A stretch of 64,000 bases of DNA from Methylobacterium variabile (GCF_001043975.1 NZ_LABY01000059.1:19715-83714); one strand, 5' to 3'; numbered from the stretch's first letter, positions 50,069 to 59,455 are shown. A program made the numbers and translations. The notes: a model not told the origin generated them from the letters alone.

Positions 50069-51445
50069 GATGCGCCTGTCGAGCGGCAGCTTGGTGGGCG
50101 CGCCGCCAGGCTGACCAGGCGAGCACGAGGGCGGGCTCAATGCGCCGCTGCGCCAGCCGCATCGCCACGCGCCGGATCTCTTGGATGGACCACGGCACCG
50201 GCGAGCTTGGCGATGAGCGTCGTTTTTGGGGGCGGACTGTTGGCCAAGTGGCGCACCCGCGCCAGCATCGCGAAGGCCAGCATCACCAAGCTGACGTGCC
50301 GGTGCCAGCCGTGCCACGAGCGGCTCTCGTTGTGGGCCAATCCGAGTTCCGTCTTGGCGGTCTGGAACGCGTCCTCGATCGCCCAGCGCCGGCCTTCCAC
50401 CATCACCAGCTTCTCGACCGGCGTGCCGGCCGGGCACCAGGTGGTGAAGTACGCGAGCGCCCCGTCCGACAGGCTGCGCCGCACCAGCAGGCCGCGCGTC
50501 CACAAGCTCTGATCGAGCGCGGCGTCGAGCGCGTCGGCCCGGAGCGTGGCCAGCGGCAGATAGGCCCAGTCAAACAGGCGTGGTCCCTTGATTCCGGCTC
50601 CGGCCGAGAGGCGCAGCCAGTCCTGGTCGGGGATGCCCTTGGCGATCTCCGCGGCGGTGCCCGCGACGTCGAGGTGTGCGTTCCAGGACCAGAAGTGATG
50701 CTGACCGGTAACGCCCAGCACGTAGCCCTTGTAGGCGCGCCGCAGAGCCAGCTCGATCTCGCCCACGCCGTAGATGCTGTCGACCGCCATCCAGGCAAAC
50801 GGCACCTCTGCCTGGATGGCCCGCTCGATCATGGTCTGCGCCAGCTGCGGCTTGGTGGCGAACGTGATCGCCTCGGGCACATGCGCTGCTTGCCTTCGGG
50901 CTGGATCGCCGGTCCAGGCTTTGGGCAGGTACAGGCGACGGTCGATGAAGGCATGGCCCTGATCCGAGACGTAAGCGGCAAACACCCCGGTCTGGCAGTT
51001 GGTGATCTTACCGGCCGAGCCTGTGTACTGCCGGCCCACACCGCATGAGGCTTTGCCCTGTTTGAGAAAACCGGTCTCGTCGATCACGAGAACCGCGTCG
51101 GGTGCGGCAAGCGTCTCGACGACGTAGTCACGCACGACATCGCGCAACGCCTCCGCATCCCAGTGCGTGCGACCGAGGATGGCCTGCTGGCGCCAGGGAC
51201 CCGGGTCCCCGGCAGCCTCAGCCCGCATCCAGCCGGTTTTGCGCCGCTCACCCCCGAGCAGGCCGTCCAAGAAAGCGTTAACCGAGGCGGCGACACTCGG
51301 GGCGGCGAACAAGGGGCGGATGCGCTGTTTGGCCTGTCGTAGCGTCCTGGACCAGAGCTCCAGCGTGGATTGGAGCGAGGCTTAGGACATCGCGCTCTCC
51401 CATCCGAAACCTCTCAGATAGGAGCCTTTCCCTTCAACTGTAATG
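50044..51445 (-). mobile_element. IS701-family insertion sequence
   Basis: The 1402-bp element has terminal repeats GATTACAGTTG and CATTACAGTTG (10 of 11 match) and is flanked by CTAA on both sides (50040-50043 and 51446-51449), the YTAR target duplication typical of IS701. It interrupts the antitoxin-like gene. The perfect duplication indicates a fairly recent insertion. Confidence 0.85.
50137..51390 (-). pseudogene. IS701-family transposase with a stop at codon 3
   Basis: The DDE transposase frame is intact over 391 residues from a TTG at 51312 (FAAPSVAASVNAFLDGLLGG onward, with LVIDETGFLKQGKASCGVGR and WMAVDSIYG). The natural N terminus, however, seems to begin at the ATG 51388-51390 and reads ATG TCC TAA GCC TCG CTC CAA; the TAA at 51382-51384 stops it at codon 3, after which the family-like SLQSTLELWSRTLRQAKQRI continues in frame. 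It may be inactive or rely on an internal start. Confidence 0.75.
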
Positions 51446-51488
51446 CTAAAAGCGTGGGACAAAACTGGTGTGAGTGGGTTGGGAGCGT

Positions 51489-51644
51489 ATGGACGCTCTC
51501 GTTCCCGACGACCTGTGGGCAGTGATCGAGCCGCTTCTGCCGTTTGAGCCTGAGAAGCCGAAAGGCGGTCGACCGCGCACCTCGGATCGGGCGGCGCTGG
51601 CTGGCATCATCCTGGTTCTGCGCACGGGCATGCAGTGGAAGCTG
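51489..51644 (+). pseudogene. IS5-family transposase, fragment 1 of 4
   Basis: Encodes MDALVPDDLWAVIEPLLPFE up to VLRTGMQWKL, the first 52 residues of the transposase. It is cut by the ISL3-type element at the Leu codon after MQWK. Confidence 0.8.
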
Positions 51645-53415
51645 TCAGCGGGCGTTGAATACTGGTTCTTCCGCACTTCGTGCGGCGCGGAACGACAGGT
51701 CAGATCGCTATGAGGGCGCGCTGGCGCAACAGCGCGAAGCCCGCGCGGCCGAACATCGTGCGCTTGAGCATCTTCTGCCTACCGATCTGCCCCTCCACCG
51801 GACTCGTCGACCAGGGCGTCGTGATCGTGCCGCGTAACGCGTCCCTGTCGCCCTCGAGGCCGACGGCGAACTTCGCCAGCGGCGTCGCAGCCGCCGCCGC
51901 GAACCAAGCCTCCAGGCTCTCGCCCGAGCGCCGTCGCACGAGGTCGGCAAAGCGCGTCGCGACGGCCACGCTCTTCGCCAGATCGGGTGCCTCTACCCGT
52001 AAGCGATCGAGGAAGCGGCGATCGTCCGCAACGAGCGTGCTCGGGTCCGCCTGCAGAAGCCACGCCGTCCGGTTGATCGACGGGGGCCGCCATGGCGGCG
52101 CGCTCGTCGAGCCGGGCGTGGCGTCCATCACGTCCGTGCTCGCGCGACGCCGCCGCATCGCCCAATCCCGCACCATACGCGGACGGATGTCGGCGCCCGC
52201 GTGGATCAGCCCGCGGGCGAGTTCGGCGGCGTTGCGGCAGCCGGCCTGCCAGCGCGCCTCGAGATGATCGCGGTAGGGGTCGAGGATCGTCGGCACGATG
52301 CGGCGTCGCTGCCAGGAGGGCGGTGCGTCCTGGCGCAGCCAGACCCGCACCGTCTTGCGATCGAGATCCAGAGCGCGAGCCATGCCGGCCACCGAGGCGC
52401 CGGCCTCGGACAGCCGCTTGAGCTCGGAGTGCCGAGCCCGACGCGGCGCGTGCGTCGCCTGCTTCCGAACCTCGATCGCCGTCGGCGGCCGCGCGGCTCC
52501 CGCCACAGCCCGCGCCGCCTCGACCTCGTAATCGACGCGCGCACGACCGACGGCGCGGATCACGCCATGATGATGGGCAACGATCGCATGCAGGGCGACG
52601 CTAAGGTTACGCAGCAGGTGAAAACGATCGAGCACGTGCTGGGCTTGCGGCGCGCCCGCGCGGGCGCCCTCGGCGAAGACGTCGGCGCGGTCGCGAGCGA
52701 TGACCTCGATGCCCGGATGGGCGCGCAGCCACGCGGCGACGCTCCCGGCGTCCCGGTCGGGCAGGAGATCGAGGACGGTGTGACGTTCGAGGTCGACGAC
52801 CATAGTGCCGTAGCTGCGCCCGCGCCGCCAAGCCCACTCGTCGATGCCGACGACGCGCGGCTCGGGTTGCGTCGGCAGTGGCGCCGCACGCACGAGGCGC
52901 ACGAGGGTATCGCCACTCACCGGCATCGCGAGACGATGCGCCATACGGGCGGCGGGCGCACCACCGAGGGCGAGACCGAGATGGCGCTGGAGCACGCGCA
53001 GCCGCTCGGACCGGCGGGCGTGAGAGACGGCGACGTCACCAACGCTCTCGCTGAAGGTCCGCCGCGGACAGGCTGGGTTCGCACAGCGGAAGCGTTGCAG
53101 CCGGAGGCGCAGGCGGACGGACCGGCCCTGCTAGGGAAAATCGGCGAGGGTGCGCTCGCAATGACCGTGCTTGCGCCCTGCTGACGATCGACAGGTGGGA
53201 CAGCGCGTCGGGCTCGGGCGGGGTACAACGCGCACGATGAGCGGGTCGGTCGCCGGCTCGATGCCGACGACGTTCAAGCCATCGGGCACGAGGGGCAGGA
53301 TACGGCGGGGCATGGCGTCCTCCGGAAAGCCGATCTCCGGAGATGGGGCACGTCACGCCGGCCGGCACACTTCGCCACACGAAGTGCGGAAGAACCAGAC
53401 TTCGGTGCCCGTTGA
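51645..53415 (-). mobile_element. ISL3-family insertion sequence
   Basis: About 1.77 kb inserted in the IS5 transposase. Its ends share a long imperfect inverted repeat whose core CTGGTTCTTCCGCACTTCG is identical at both ends (near 51665 and 53395). The flanks GAAGCTG and GAAGCAC may be a decayed part of the 8-bp target duplication. The outer limits are set by the resumption of IS5 coding sequence and are good to a few bases. Confidence 0.7.
51700..53313 (-). pseudogene. ISL3-family transposase with one internal amber codon
   Basis: The frame starts at an ATG behind GGAGGAC (MPRRILPLVPDGLNVVGIEP), passes the zinc-finger-like CPTC region, and meets TAG at 53131-53133 in DFP-stop-QGRSVRLRLRLQRF where ISL3 transposases usually have Trp. 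It then runs open to the end (ALLRQRALIAI). The DDE core is recognisable at VVGIDEWAWRRGRSYGTMVV and DRFHLLRNLSVAL. One TGG to TAG change would explain the break; without suppression the product ends at about 60 residues. Confidence 0.85.
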
Positions 53416-53426
53416 TAGAAGCACCT

Positions 53427-53600
53427 GCCGCGTTTTGAGGTGGGCTGCAGCGGCAAAACGAGTTGGCGGCGGCTCGGCACGTGGCAGGCAGCCGGTGTTT
53501 GGGCCGCCCTGCACCGCGTGATGATGGAGCAGCTTCAGGACGCCGATGCGCTCAACTGGTCGCGCGCGGCCCTCGACAGTAGGAGCCTGCCGGCAAAACG
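53427..53600 (+). pseudogene. IS5-family transposase, fragment 2 of 4
   Basis: Encodes LPRFEVGCSGKTSWRRLGTW and continues to NWSRAALDSRSLPAKR, directly continuing fragment 1 after the ISL3 element. The first catalytic Asp (ALDS) lies here. It is cut after the PAK codons by the first IS110-type element. Confidence 0.75.
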
Positions 53601-53849
53601 TATGGCCCGCCCCGTCCGCAAGTGGCTCTGGATCCGCTGGTCTGAGCAGTCTGCATAAACGTATCCGGCCTTCGGGCGAGCCCTTGGCCAAGATGGAGAT
53701 CCGCGCGTCCTGGGCCTCATAAAGGGGTCGGCGTCGAGCGCCATTTTTGCCGGGAGGCTTCCAGAACACCGATCTACTGTCAGGCCATCTTCCTCTCACC
53801 GCTCGCAGACATCGGAAGGCCGGCGCGCGCCGCGCCAGCCAAACTCGGA
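53601..53849 (-). ncRNA. candidate guide (seek/bridge) RNA region of IS110 element A
   Basis: IS110-family elements encode a guide RNA in their longer non-coding end; in the IS1111 subgroup it is downstream of the transposase. This 249-bp segment is in that position and has no coding frame I can support. The RNA itself was not folded or identified, so only the location is inferred. Confidence 0.35.
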
Positions 53850-54878
53850 TCAGGCGGCCACGGCCGTCGCCTCGTAGACGCGCCCGTGGCGCAGCAGCGC
53901 CCAGACGATGCGCGCCATCTTCGCCGCCAGCGCCACTACCGCCGTGTTGGCATGCGCCCGCGCCAGAAGCCCGCGCAGCCACTGCCCGAGCCGCGTATCA
54001 CTTTGCCGGAGCGTCGGCATCGCCGCCCGGGCACCCTGGATGAGCGTTTTGCGCAGGTACTTGCTGCCGCGCTTGGTGATGCCGACCAGCCGGGGCTTCC
54101 CGCCGGTCGTCACCTGCCGCGGTACGAGGCCGAGCCAGGCGGCGAGGTCGCGTCCGCGGGCGAAGCTTGCCACGTCGCCGATGGCCGCAATCAGCGCGGT
54201 CGCATTGAGCGCGCCGATGCCTGGGATGGTGGTCAGCCGACGCGCGTTCTCGTCCGTGCGCGCCTGCTCGGCGAACTCAGCATCGAGCGCGGCGATACGC
54301 CGGTCGAGGCCCTGCCAACGCTCGCGCACCTCAGCCACGAGGGTGCGCATGCGCGGTGTGAGCGAGGAGCCCGCTCTTGTGTCGAGTAACGCAGCCAGAC
54401 AGGCGGCCAGCTTGGCCCGCCCTTGCGCGACGACATGGCCGCGCTCCAGAAGGATGGCGCGGACTTGGTTCATCAGCGCCGTGCGCTCGCCCACGAGCTG
54501 GTCCCGGACCCGGTGCAGGGTTTGCACGTCGAGCTGCGCCTCGGACTTGAGCGCCACGAACCGCATCGTCGGGCGGGTGGCCGCCTCGGCGATGGCTTCG
54601 GCATCGCGGTCGTCGTTCTTCTGCGCCTTGACGTACGGGCGCACGTATTCCGGCGACATCAGCCGGACCGTGTGTCCCTGCTCTACGAGGGCGCGGCCCA
54701 TGTGGTGCGCACCGCAGCACGCTTCCATGGCCACGACGCACCCCGGCAGCTTCGCGCCGAAGGCGATCACCGTCTCGCGCCGCATCTGGCGGCGCAGCAC
54801 GACCCGCCCGCTCGCATCCAGCCCGACAAGGCTGCAGCTGTTCTTGCCCAGATCGATCCCCAGCACCGCGATCGTCAT
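53850..54878 (-). CDS. IS110-family transposase (element A)
   Basis: The 342-residue DEDD recombinase starts MTIAVLGIDLGKNSCSLVGL. It has the acidic residues in GIDLGKNS, MEACCGAHHMGR and KNDDRDAEAIAEA, and a C-terminal transposase_20 region (RRLTTIPGIGALNATALIAA, then FARGRDLAAWLGLVPRQVTT) with the catalytic Ser in TKRGSKYLRKTL. An ATG twelve codons further upstream is less likely. It appears intact. Confidence 0.92.
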   Translation of the reverse strand: MTIAVLGIDLGKNSCSLVGLDASGRVVLRRQMRRETVIAFGAKLPGCVVAMEACCGAHHMGRALVEQGHTVRLMSPEYVRPYVKAQKNDDRDAEAIAEAATRPTMRFVALKSEAQLDVQTLHRVRDQLVGERTALMNQVRAILLERGHVVAQGRAKLAACLAALLDTRAGSSLTPRMRTLVAEVRERWQGLDRRIAALDAEFAEQARTDENARRLTTIPGIGALNATALIAAIGDVASFARGRDLAAWLGLVPRQVTTGGKPRLVGITKRGSKYLRKTLIQGARAAMPTLRQSDTRLGQWLRGLLARAHANTAVVALAAKMARIVWALLRHGRVYEATAVAA

Positions 54879-54954
54879 CGTTCCGCTCCATCCCTCATCT
54901 CGGCCGCGCTGCAAGCCTAGCAGTGCAGCCCGGTGAGGGGCGGGCCATCCATAA

Positions 54955-55293
54955 AGGGGGCTCCGCGACGGGCCCGAACCCGACGGACCGGGGCAAGCCG
55001 GGGACGAAGCGCCACCTCGTCGTGGACGCCAACGGCACGCCGCTCGGCCTGACGCTGACCGGGGCCAACTGCAACGACAGCCGTATGCTTGCGGCTACCC
55101 TCGACGCGGTGCCGGGCGTGCGCACGGGCCGCCGGGGCCGTCCGCGGCGCAGACCGGACAAGCTGCACGCCGACAAAGGCTACGATCATCGTCGCTGCCG
55201 GCACGAGTGCCGGGCACGCGGGATCGTGCCACGGATCGCTCGGCGTGGGGTGGAGAGCCGCGAGCGGCTCGGGCGCTATCGCTGGGTCGTTGT
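54955..55293 (+). pseudogene. IS5-family transposase, fragment 3 of 4
   Basis: Encodes GGSATGPNPTDRGKPGTKRH and continues with LVVDANGTPLGLTLTGANCN, DSRMLAATLDAVPGVRTGRR, and LHADKGYDHRRCRHECRARG, ending RLGRYRWVV. It holds the second catalytic Asp region. Cut by the second IS110-type element just before the VERAFAWMARF motif. Confidence 0.8.
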
Positions 55294-55551
55294 TTGATCG
55301 CGTTGCAGGCGTCAAGTTGGACGAGAGCGGTCGCCGCCGGATCGTGGTTGTTTCCGCGGTCGGCCCCTCTGACCGCCGCACCATGCGTCTCGAAGCGAGG
55401 CTCACCATGTCGAACGCGCGGTCCGGCTCGACACCGGCCGCAAGACCCGACCCCGGGATGGCCCTGCTCGCGTCCCGGCGGGGACGCCCTTGTCCGCCTC
55501 ACGCTGGCGGAACTCGATGAACGGTACCCGTGCGTGCGTTCAGTACGTGCC
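55294..55551 (-). ncRNA. candidate guide (seek/bridge) RNA region of IS110 element B
   Basis: The 258 bp behind the transposase gene of element B carry no supportable gene and occupy the position of the guide-RNA locus in IS1111-type elements. Only the location is inferred; no RNA structure was worked out. Confidence 0.35.
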
Positions 55552-56580
55552 TCACGCGGCAGCCGGCGGCCACGGCTGGAACGGTGTTCCCGCTCGCCAC
55601 ATCGCGTGCAACACGACCGCGAGTTTGCGCGCCACCGCGACGGCGGCGTGCTTGAAGCCCATGCGCTCGGCCAGTGCCCGTCCCCAAGTCTTCAGGGCCG
55701 AGTCCTGCCGCACGCGCACCAACAGGCTGGCCGCCGCCTCGAACAGGTAGCTTCGCATCAGCCGGTCGCCGCGACGCGAGATCCCGCCCGTCCGGTCGAT
55801 CTCGCCGGACTGACGGCGGACCGGCGTCAGCCCGAGATAGGCCCCAACGGAGCGTGAGTGGCGGAAGTGCTCGGGCGCCTCGATGGCGGCCGCAAAGCTC
55901 GTGGCGACGATGACCCCAACGCCGGGGCAAGTCATCAGCAGGCGGCAGGTCGCATCGCCCCTGGCCAAGGTGATGAGCCGTCGATCCAGGACACCGATCT
56001 GGCCGCGCACGGCGCGCCATGCCGCCAAGAGCGGCTCGACGATGACGGCGACGGTCGGACGGGACGCGATGAGGTCTTGCACCCGGATCTCGAAGGCCCG
56101 CCCCGCTCCCTTGCCGGCCATCAAACCGAACGTCTTGAGCGTGCTGCGGATCTGATTGGACAGGTCAACCGCTACGCCCATGAGCTGGGCGCGGGCGCCG
56201 ATGAGGTGGCGCACGGCATGGGCGGCGTAGCTTTTGACGCGGGCCTCGCGGTACCAACCCATGCGTACGAGTTGCGCCAGCGTCTCTGCATCGCGCGCGT
56301 CGGTCTTGTTCCGCTGCAGGGCCGTGGCGGCTCGCGCATGCCTCGCATCCAGGCAGACGATGGGCAGGCCGAGCGCCTTGCAGGTGTGGTAGATCCAAGG
56401 GGTCAGCGGCCCCGTCTCCAGGCCGACGCGCAGGAGATCGGGGGCGTGACTCCGCAAAGTCGTGGTGAGCACATCCGGATCGCTGGCGCGTTTGCCGCGC
56501 CAGACCGTGGCTCCGGTCTCGTCGATAACGTGGATGGCGGTCTCTTCGTTGGAGACATCGAGGGCGCCGTATTGGGGCAT
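55552..56580 (-). CDS. IS110-family transposase (element B)
   Basis: The 342-residue recombinase begins MPQYGALDVSNEETAIHVID. It has GLETGPLTPWIYHTCKALGL, then RNKTDARDAETLAQLVRMGW, and the C-terminal CPGVGVIVATSFAAAIEAPE and VGAYLGLTPVRRQSGEIDRT regions. The catalytic Ser lies in GGISRRGDRLMRSYLFEAA. It appears intact and differs strongly from the transposase of element A. Confidence 0.92.
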   Translation of the reverse strand: MPQYGALDVSNEETAIHVIDETGATVWRGKRASDPDVLTTTLRSHAPDLLRVGLETGPLTPWIYHTCKALGLPIVCLDARHARAATALQRNKTDARDAETLAQLVRMGWYREARVKSYAAHAVRHLIGARAQLMGVAVDLSNQIRSTLKTFGLMAGKGAGRAFEIRVQDLIASRPTVAVIVEPLLAAWRAVRGQIGVLDRRLITLARGDATCRLLMTCPGVGVIVATSFAAAIEAPEHFRHSRSVGAYLGLTPVRRQSGEIDRTGGISRRGDRLMRSYLFEAAASLLVRVRQDSALKTWGRALAERMGFKHAAVAVARKLAVVLHAMWRAGTPFQPWPPAAA

Positions 56581-56675
56581 GGAGGCGCTCCGATGCAGGT
56601 AAGGACGCGGCCATCAGACCGCATCGCGTCACCCTCAGCAGCCTTCAATTCCGGCTCGGGTCGCGATCAGCGCAT

Positions 56676-56816
56676 GTCGAGCGCGCCTTCGCCTGGATGG
56701 CCCGCTTCCGCCGGCGGGCCATCCGCTACGAACGGCGCGCCGACCTCCATCTCGCCTTTACCACCGTCACCTGCGCCCTCATCTGCCGCAAACAGGTCAA
56801 ACGGTTTTGTCCCTGA
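56676..56816 (+). pseudogene. IS5-family transposase, fragment 4 of 4
   Basis: Encodes VERAFAWMARFRRRAIRYER and continues RRADLHLAFTTVTCALICRK to a natural stop just past the inverted repeat. It contains the catalytic Glu and completes the protein begun at 51489. Confidence 0.8.
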
Positions 56817-56884
56817 CTTTAATTGACCAAGAGCGCGAGACGGTTCAAACTATGAATTGCTAGGATTTTAGGCAGTGATCAGAC

Positions 56885-57142
56885 ATGTTGTGTCGATGGT
56901 TGCTGATTTTGTTGGCGTCGAGCGTCTCTGCCGAAGCGCACCCCAGCGCTTCGCAAGGTGACGTGGGCACACCGCAGACGCTCACCGAACCCGTGTACGT
57001 CAGGCCTATCTATGGCGCCTATCGCCGGTGCGGAGGCGCCTGCCTCAAGAGCGGGTTGCTGACGTGGTTCTGTGGGACAAAGACGATCTGCATTCTCAAC
57101 TGCGCGACTGGCCCCCCCGCCAGGCGCTGCGCGTCACGTTGA
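56885..57142 (+). CDS. small secreted Cys-rich protein
   Basis: The 85-residue product has a signal sequence (MLCRWLLILLASSVSAEAHP, likely cut after AEA or SAEA). The mature part has six cysteines (C49, C53, C63, C69, C73, C82), enough for three disulfides, within RRCGGACLKSGLLTWFCGTK and what follows. It stands between the IS nest and the porin gene on the opposite strand. No family is recognised. It could be a small periplasmic or exported protein. Confidence 0.65.
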   Translation: MLCRWLLILLASSVSAEAHPSASQGDVGTPQTLTEPVYVRPIYGAYRRCGGACLKSGLLTWFCGTKTICILNCATGPPARRCASR

Positions 57143-57321
57143 GCCGCTTCGACGCTCTACTGAAAAGAAGTGCGTGACCCGCGGGAGCGAAATATCCTGA
57201 AATTAAAAAATGACAGCCTGGAGTAGCTTGCGCCACTAACCCCAACCAGAAAAGTCTCTTAAACTCCAAGGTCAACACGGCCATCCGGTCGGCTTCGATC
57301 CTGTTCGAAATCATGTCGGCT

Positions 57322-58893
57322 TCAGAACTGTGCACGCAGCCGTGTCCCGAAGATAAAGGCCGGCCCACGATCCCGATTGTATCCGGGGCTTACTACGATC
57401 TGACTGTCGAACGTCAGTCGTATAGAAGGCGCCAGCGGCAAGCTGTAGTAAGCTTCGACGATCCTCTCGGCCCCAGGGTGGGGCAATCGACCGTCCCCGA
57501 CGAGGATGCCGAGTCCTCCGGCATCGAAGTAGGCTTGATGCGGGCGGGTGATACCGTTGATGACGCCGGCTAATCCCACGGTGTCCGATGGGCGTCCCCA
57601 ACGCTCACCCGCGATCGACAATCCCGCTGCCAAGGTTCTATCGACGTCGGTGAACTCGTACGGCTCAACATTTCCGTCGGCCAAGCCGCATCGGACGAAC
57701 ATACCGACGTCGGGCAAGATCTGCTGTTCGAGGTTGAAGCTGAGCCCTGGGCGGCTGCGGTAGCGGCGGACGGTCGCCACATCCGCGGGCCCGCCCGTCA
57801 CCATTGCCAGACGAACCGCGTCGTCGAAGCGACCCATGCGGCCGCGACTGAGAAAGCCGGTGACCTTGATCTTGCCGGGTCGTCCCCAAAGTTCATGCCT
57901 CCGTTCGATCTCGAGAACGGCTTGATTTTGATTGAAACCTGGGTCCAGATCCTTGCTGTTGGGGACAATAGAGAGGTCGAAAAAGCCCGCGCGGAACACC
58001 CAGGCGTCCTGGTACCACTCTGCTGCGGCGCCGACCGTATAGCCCCACGCATTCGCAGCGTAATCGAATGTGCCGGTGTCAATAAGGGCCCAGTTGAGGA
58101 AGTCGGTTCGTGGGTCGTGGGCGTACCTGTTGGTGTCGAAGACATCAGCGACGCTGAACTTCCCTAACGTCAGCACGATCCTGTCGGCCTGCCGCGACCC
58201 GCCGAGCTGGTTCAGATCTGGATCGACCCTCTCGGTTTCGCCTCCCAAGCCGATTATCTGGCGGATGAAAGCGCGGTGAAGCTTCACGTAGGGGGTGATG
58301 CTGCCGACCTTGTAAGCTTCCCCGTTTGGGAAACCAGCGACACCAAGCGTGGTACTGAGACCAAAACCCTGATCGACCTCCGGGTTTAACCAAATCTCTG
58401 CCCCGGGCCACAGCCGCATACCCGCGTAGAGCGTGAAATCGAAGGTCTCCTTAATCTGCCCTTTGGCGTTGAGGCTGTTCGGCCCACGGTAGGGCGAGCG
58501 AAACCGAGAATTGCCCTGTGTGACGAAGGTGGTCTGGGCGCGAATGGCCCAGTCTTCTTCGACGAAAGCATCTGACACCGGAGCGTCCGAAGAGGGCGAA
58601 CGCGACGTATCCTTCATCTCCGATCCGGCAGAATTCCAAACCGCGTCGCCGGTCCGAAAGATCGGGATGCTGGGTCCGCTGCCCGTGGTCAGCTTGAAGT
58701 CGGAGCCGCTGTCGGAAGCGTCAGCGCCGCCCTTTGCGTTGAGATGGTCGCCGAACCAATCGACGAAGGTCGGCCTCGACGGCATCGAGCGACCGAGCGG
58801 GAGGTCAGCCGTTCGACCGAACTCAACCGACATCAGCAACAGGGTCAGCGCACCCATAGCGGCTGCAGGGAGGGCGCAACACCGGGTAGGCAT
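57322..58893 (-). CDS. carbohydrate-selective porin, OprB family
   Basis: The 523-residue outer-membrane protein has a signal sequence (MPTRCCALPAAAMGALTLLL) and a beta-barrel with OprB-type motifs, e.g. AGMRLWPGAEIWLNPEVDQG, LTLGKFSVADVFDTNRYAHD, DFLNWALIDTGTFDYAANAW, WGRPSDTVGLAGVINGITRP, and a C terminus ending in FGTRLRAQF with terminal Phe. OprB porins pass glucose and other sugars. The frame is open 66 codons further upstream without a signal peptide, so the ATG at 58893 is used. Confidence 0.9.
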   Translation of the reverse strand: MPTRCCALPAAAMGALTLLLMSVEFGRTADLPLGRSMPSRPTFVDWFGDHLNAKGGADASDSGSDFKLTTGSGPSIPIFRTGDAVWNSAGSEMKDTSRSPSSDAPVSDAFVEEDWAIRAQTTFVTQGNSRFRSPYRGPNSLNAKGQIKETFDFTLYAGMRLWPGAEIWLNPEVDQGFGLSTTLGVAGFPNGEAYKVGSITPYVKLHRAFIRQIIGLGGETERVDPDLNQLGGSRQADRIVLTLGKFSVADVFDTNRYAHDPRTDFLNWALIDTGTFDYAANAWGYTVGAAAEWYQDAWVFRAGFFDLSIVPNSKDLDPGFNQNQAVLEIERRHELWGRPGKIKVTGFLSRGRMGRFDDAVRLAMVTGGPADVATVRRYRSRPGLSFNLEQQILPDVGMFVRCGLADGNVEPYEFTDVDRTLAAGLSIAGERWGRPSDTVGLAGVINGITRPHQAYFDAGGLGILVGDGRLPHPGAERIVEAYYSLPLAPSIRLTFDSQIVVSPGYNRDRGPAFIFGTRLRAQF

Positions 58894-58963
58894 CGTGAAT
58901 GCGGGCCCGAATTGATTAGCTGTTGCTATACCGTAAGCGGTGTGCTCAGGCCACGAGGAATGC

Positions 58964-59455
58964 TCAATCCGCTGCAGCAACTGCAGTGTCCTGCTGGTGC
59001 CCGACCTCAAGCCGGATGCTCCGGCTTGCCATAAGGATTTCGCACAGGAAGCCTGCAATGGCGGCGATCGTGAAGGCCAGAGCCAGTCCAAAACAACCGT
59101 AGAGCACCGTCTCCGTTGTCGCGTTCCTCAACTCGCCGATGAAAAGCACCATGGCTGCGATGCCCGTCAGGAACCCCGCCAAAGCCACGAGGCACACAGC
59201 TCCGTCGAGCAGGAGGGATCTCCGCTGCAATTGCGACAGCTGACGCGCCAGCCTTTTGGTCTCGCGGGAAGGCCCCTTCTTAAGATCCTGGGAGAGGTCA
59301 CGGACTTGGTCCCCGATCCGGCCGTGGCGCGTTGCGAAAACGTTGAGCAAGGTCGCCAGGGCCGAGAGTAGAAAGATCGGGGTCAAGGCGACTTGGATGA
59401 TGTGAGACAGATTGTCGAGGGCAACAGCAGTCGGATTTGGCATGCCGAGGCTCAT
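58964..59455 (-). CDS. DUF2721 family membrane protein
   Basis: The 163-residue product has three hydrophobic helices, the first with DNLSHIIQVALTPIFLLSAL, a charged loop (RHGRIGDQVRDLSQDLKKGP), and two C-terminal helices around GAVCLVALAGFLTGIAAMVL and CFGLALAFTIAAIAGFLCEI. This matches the DUF2721 pattern. Function unknown. A start at the ATG four codons further in is possible. It precedes the porin gene on the same strand with 70 nt between. Confidence 0.82.
   Translation of the reverse strand: MSLGMPNPTAVALDNLSHIIQVALTPIFLLSALATLLNVFATRHGRIGDQVRDLSQDLKKGPSRETKRLARQLSQLQRRSLLLDGAVCLVALAGFLTGIAAMVLFIGELRNATTETVLYGCFGLALAFTIAAIAGFLCEILMASRSIRLEVGHQQDTAVAAAD

Larger units (their letters stand above)
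53601..54954 (-). mobile_element. IS110-family element A
   Basis: About 1.35 kb inserted in the IS5 transposase between the PAKR and GGSATG codons. It has one transposase gene, about 76 bp upstream of it and about 249 bp of non-coding DNA downstream. As usual for IS110 elements no terminal inverted repeats or clear target duplication are seen. Long 3' non-coding DNA is the arrangement of the IS1111 subgroup. Confidence 0.7.
55294..56675 (-). mobile_element. IS110-family element B
   Basis: About 1.38 kb inserted between the WVV and VERAF codons of the IS5 transposase. Its transposase is only distantly related to that of element A. About 95 bp lie upstream of the gene and 258 bp downstream, again the IS1111-like arrangement. 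Confidence 0.7.
51456..56813 (+). mobile_element. IS5-family insertion sequence split by three other elements
   Basis: The ends carry the inverted repeat GGGACAAAAC (51456-51465 and 56804-56813). Transposase fragments occur in order at 51489-51644, about 53427-53600, about 54955-55293 and about 56676-56813. Removing the three intervening elements leaves about 850 bp, the normal size of an IS5 element, with an almost continuous reading frame. No target duplication is visible, so the ends may have been altered later. Confidence 0.8.
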
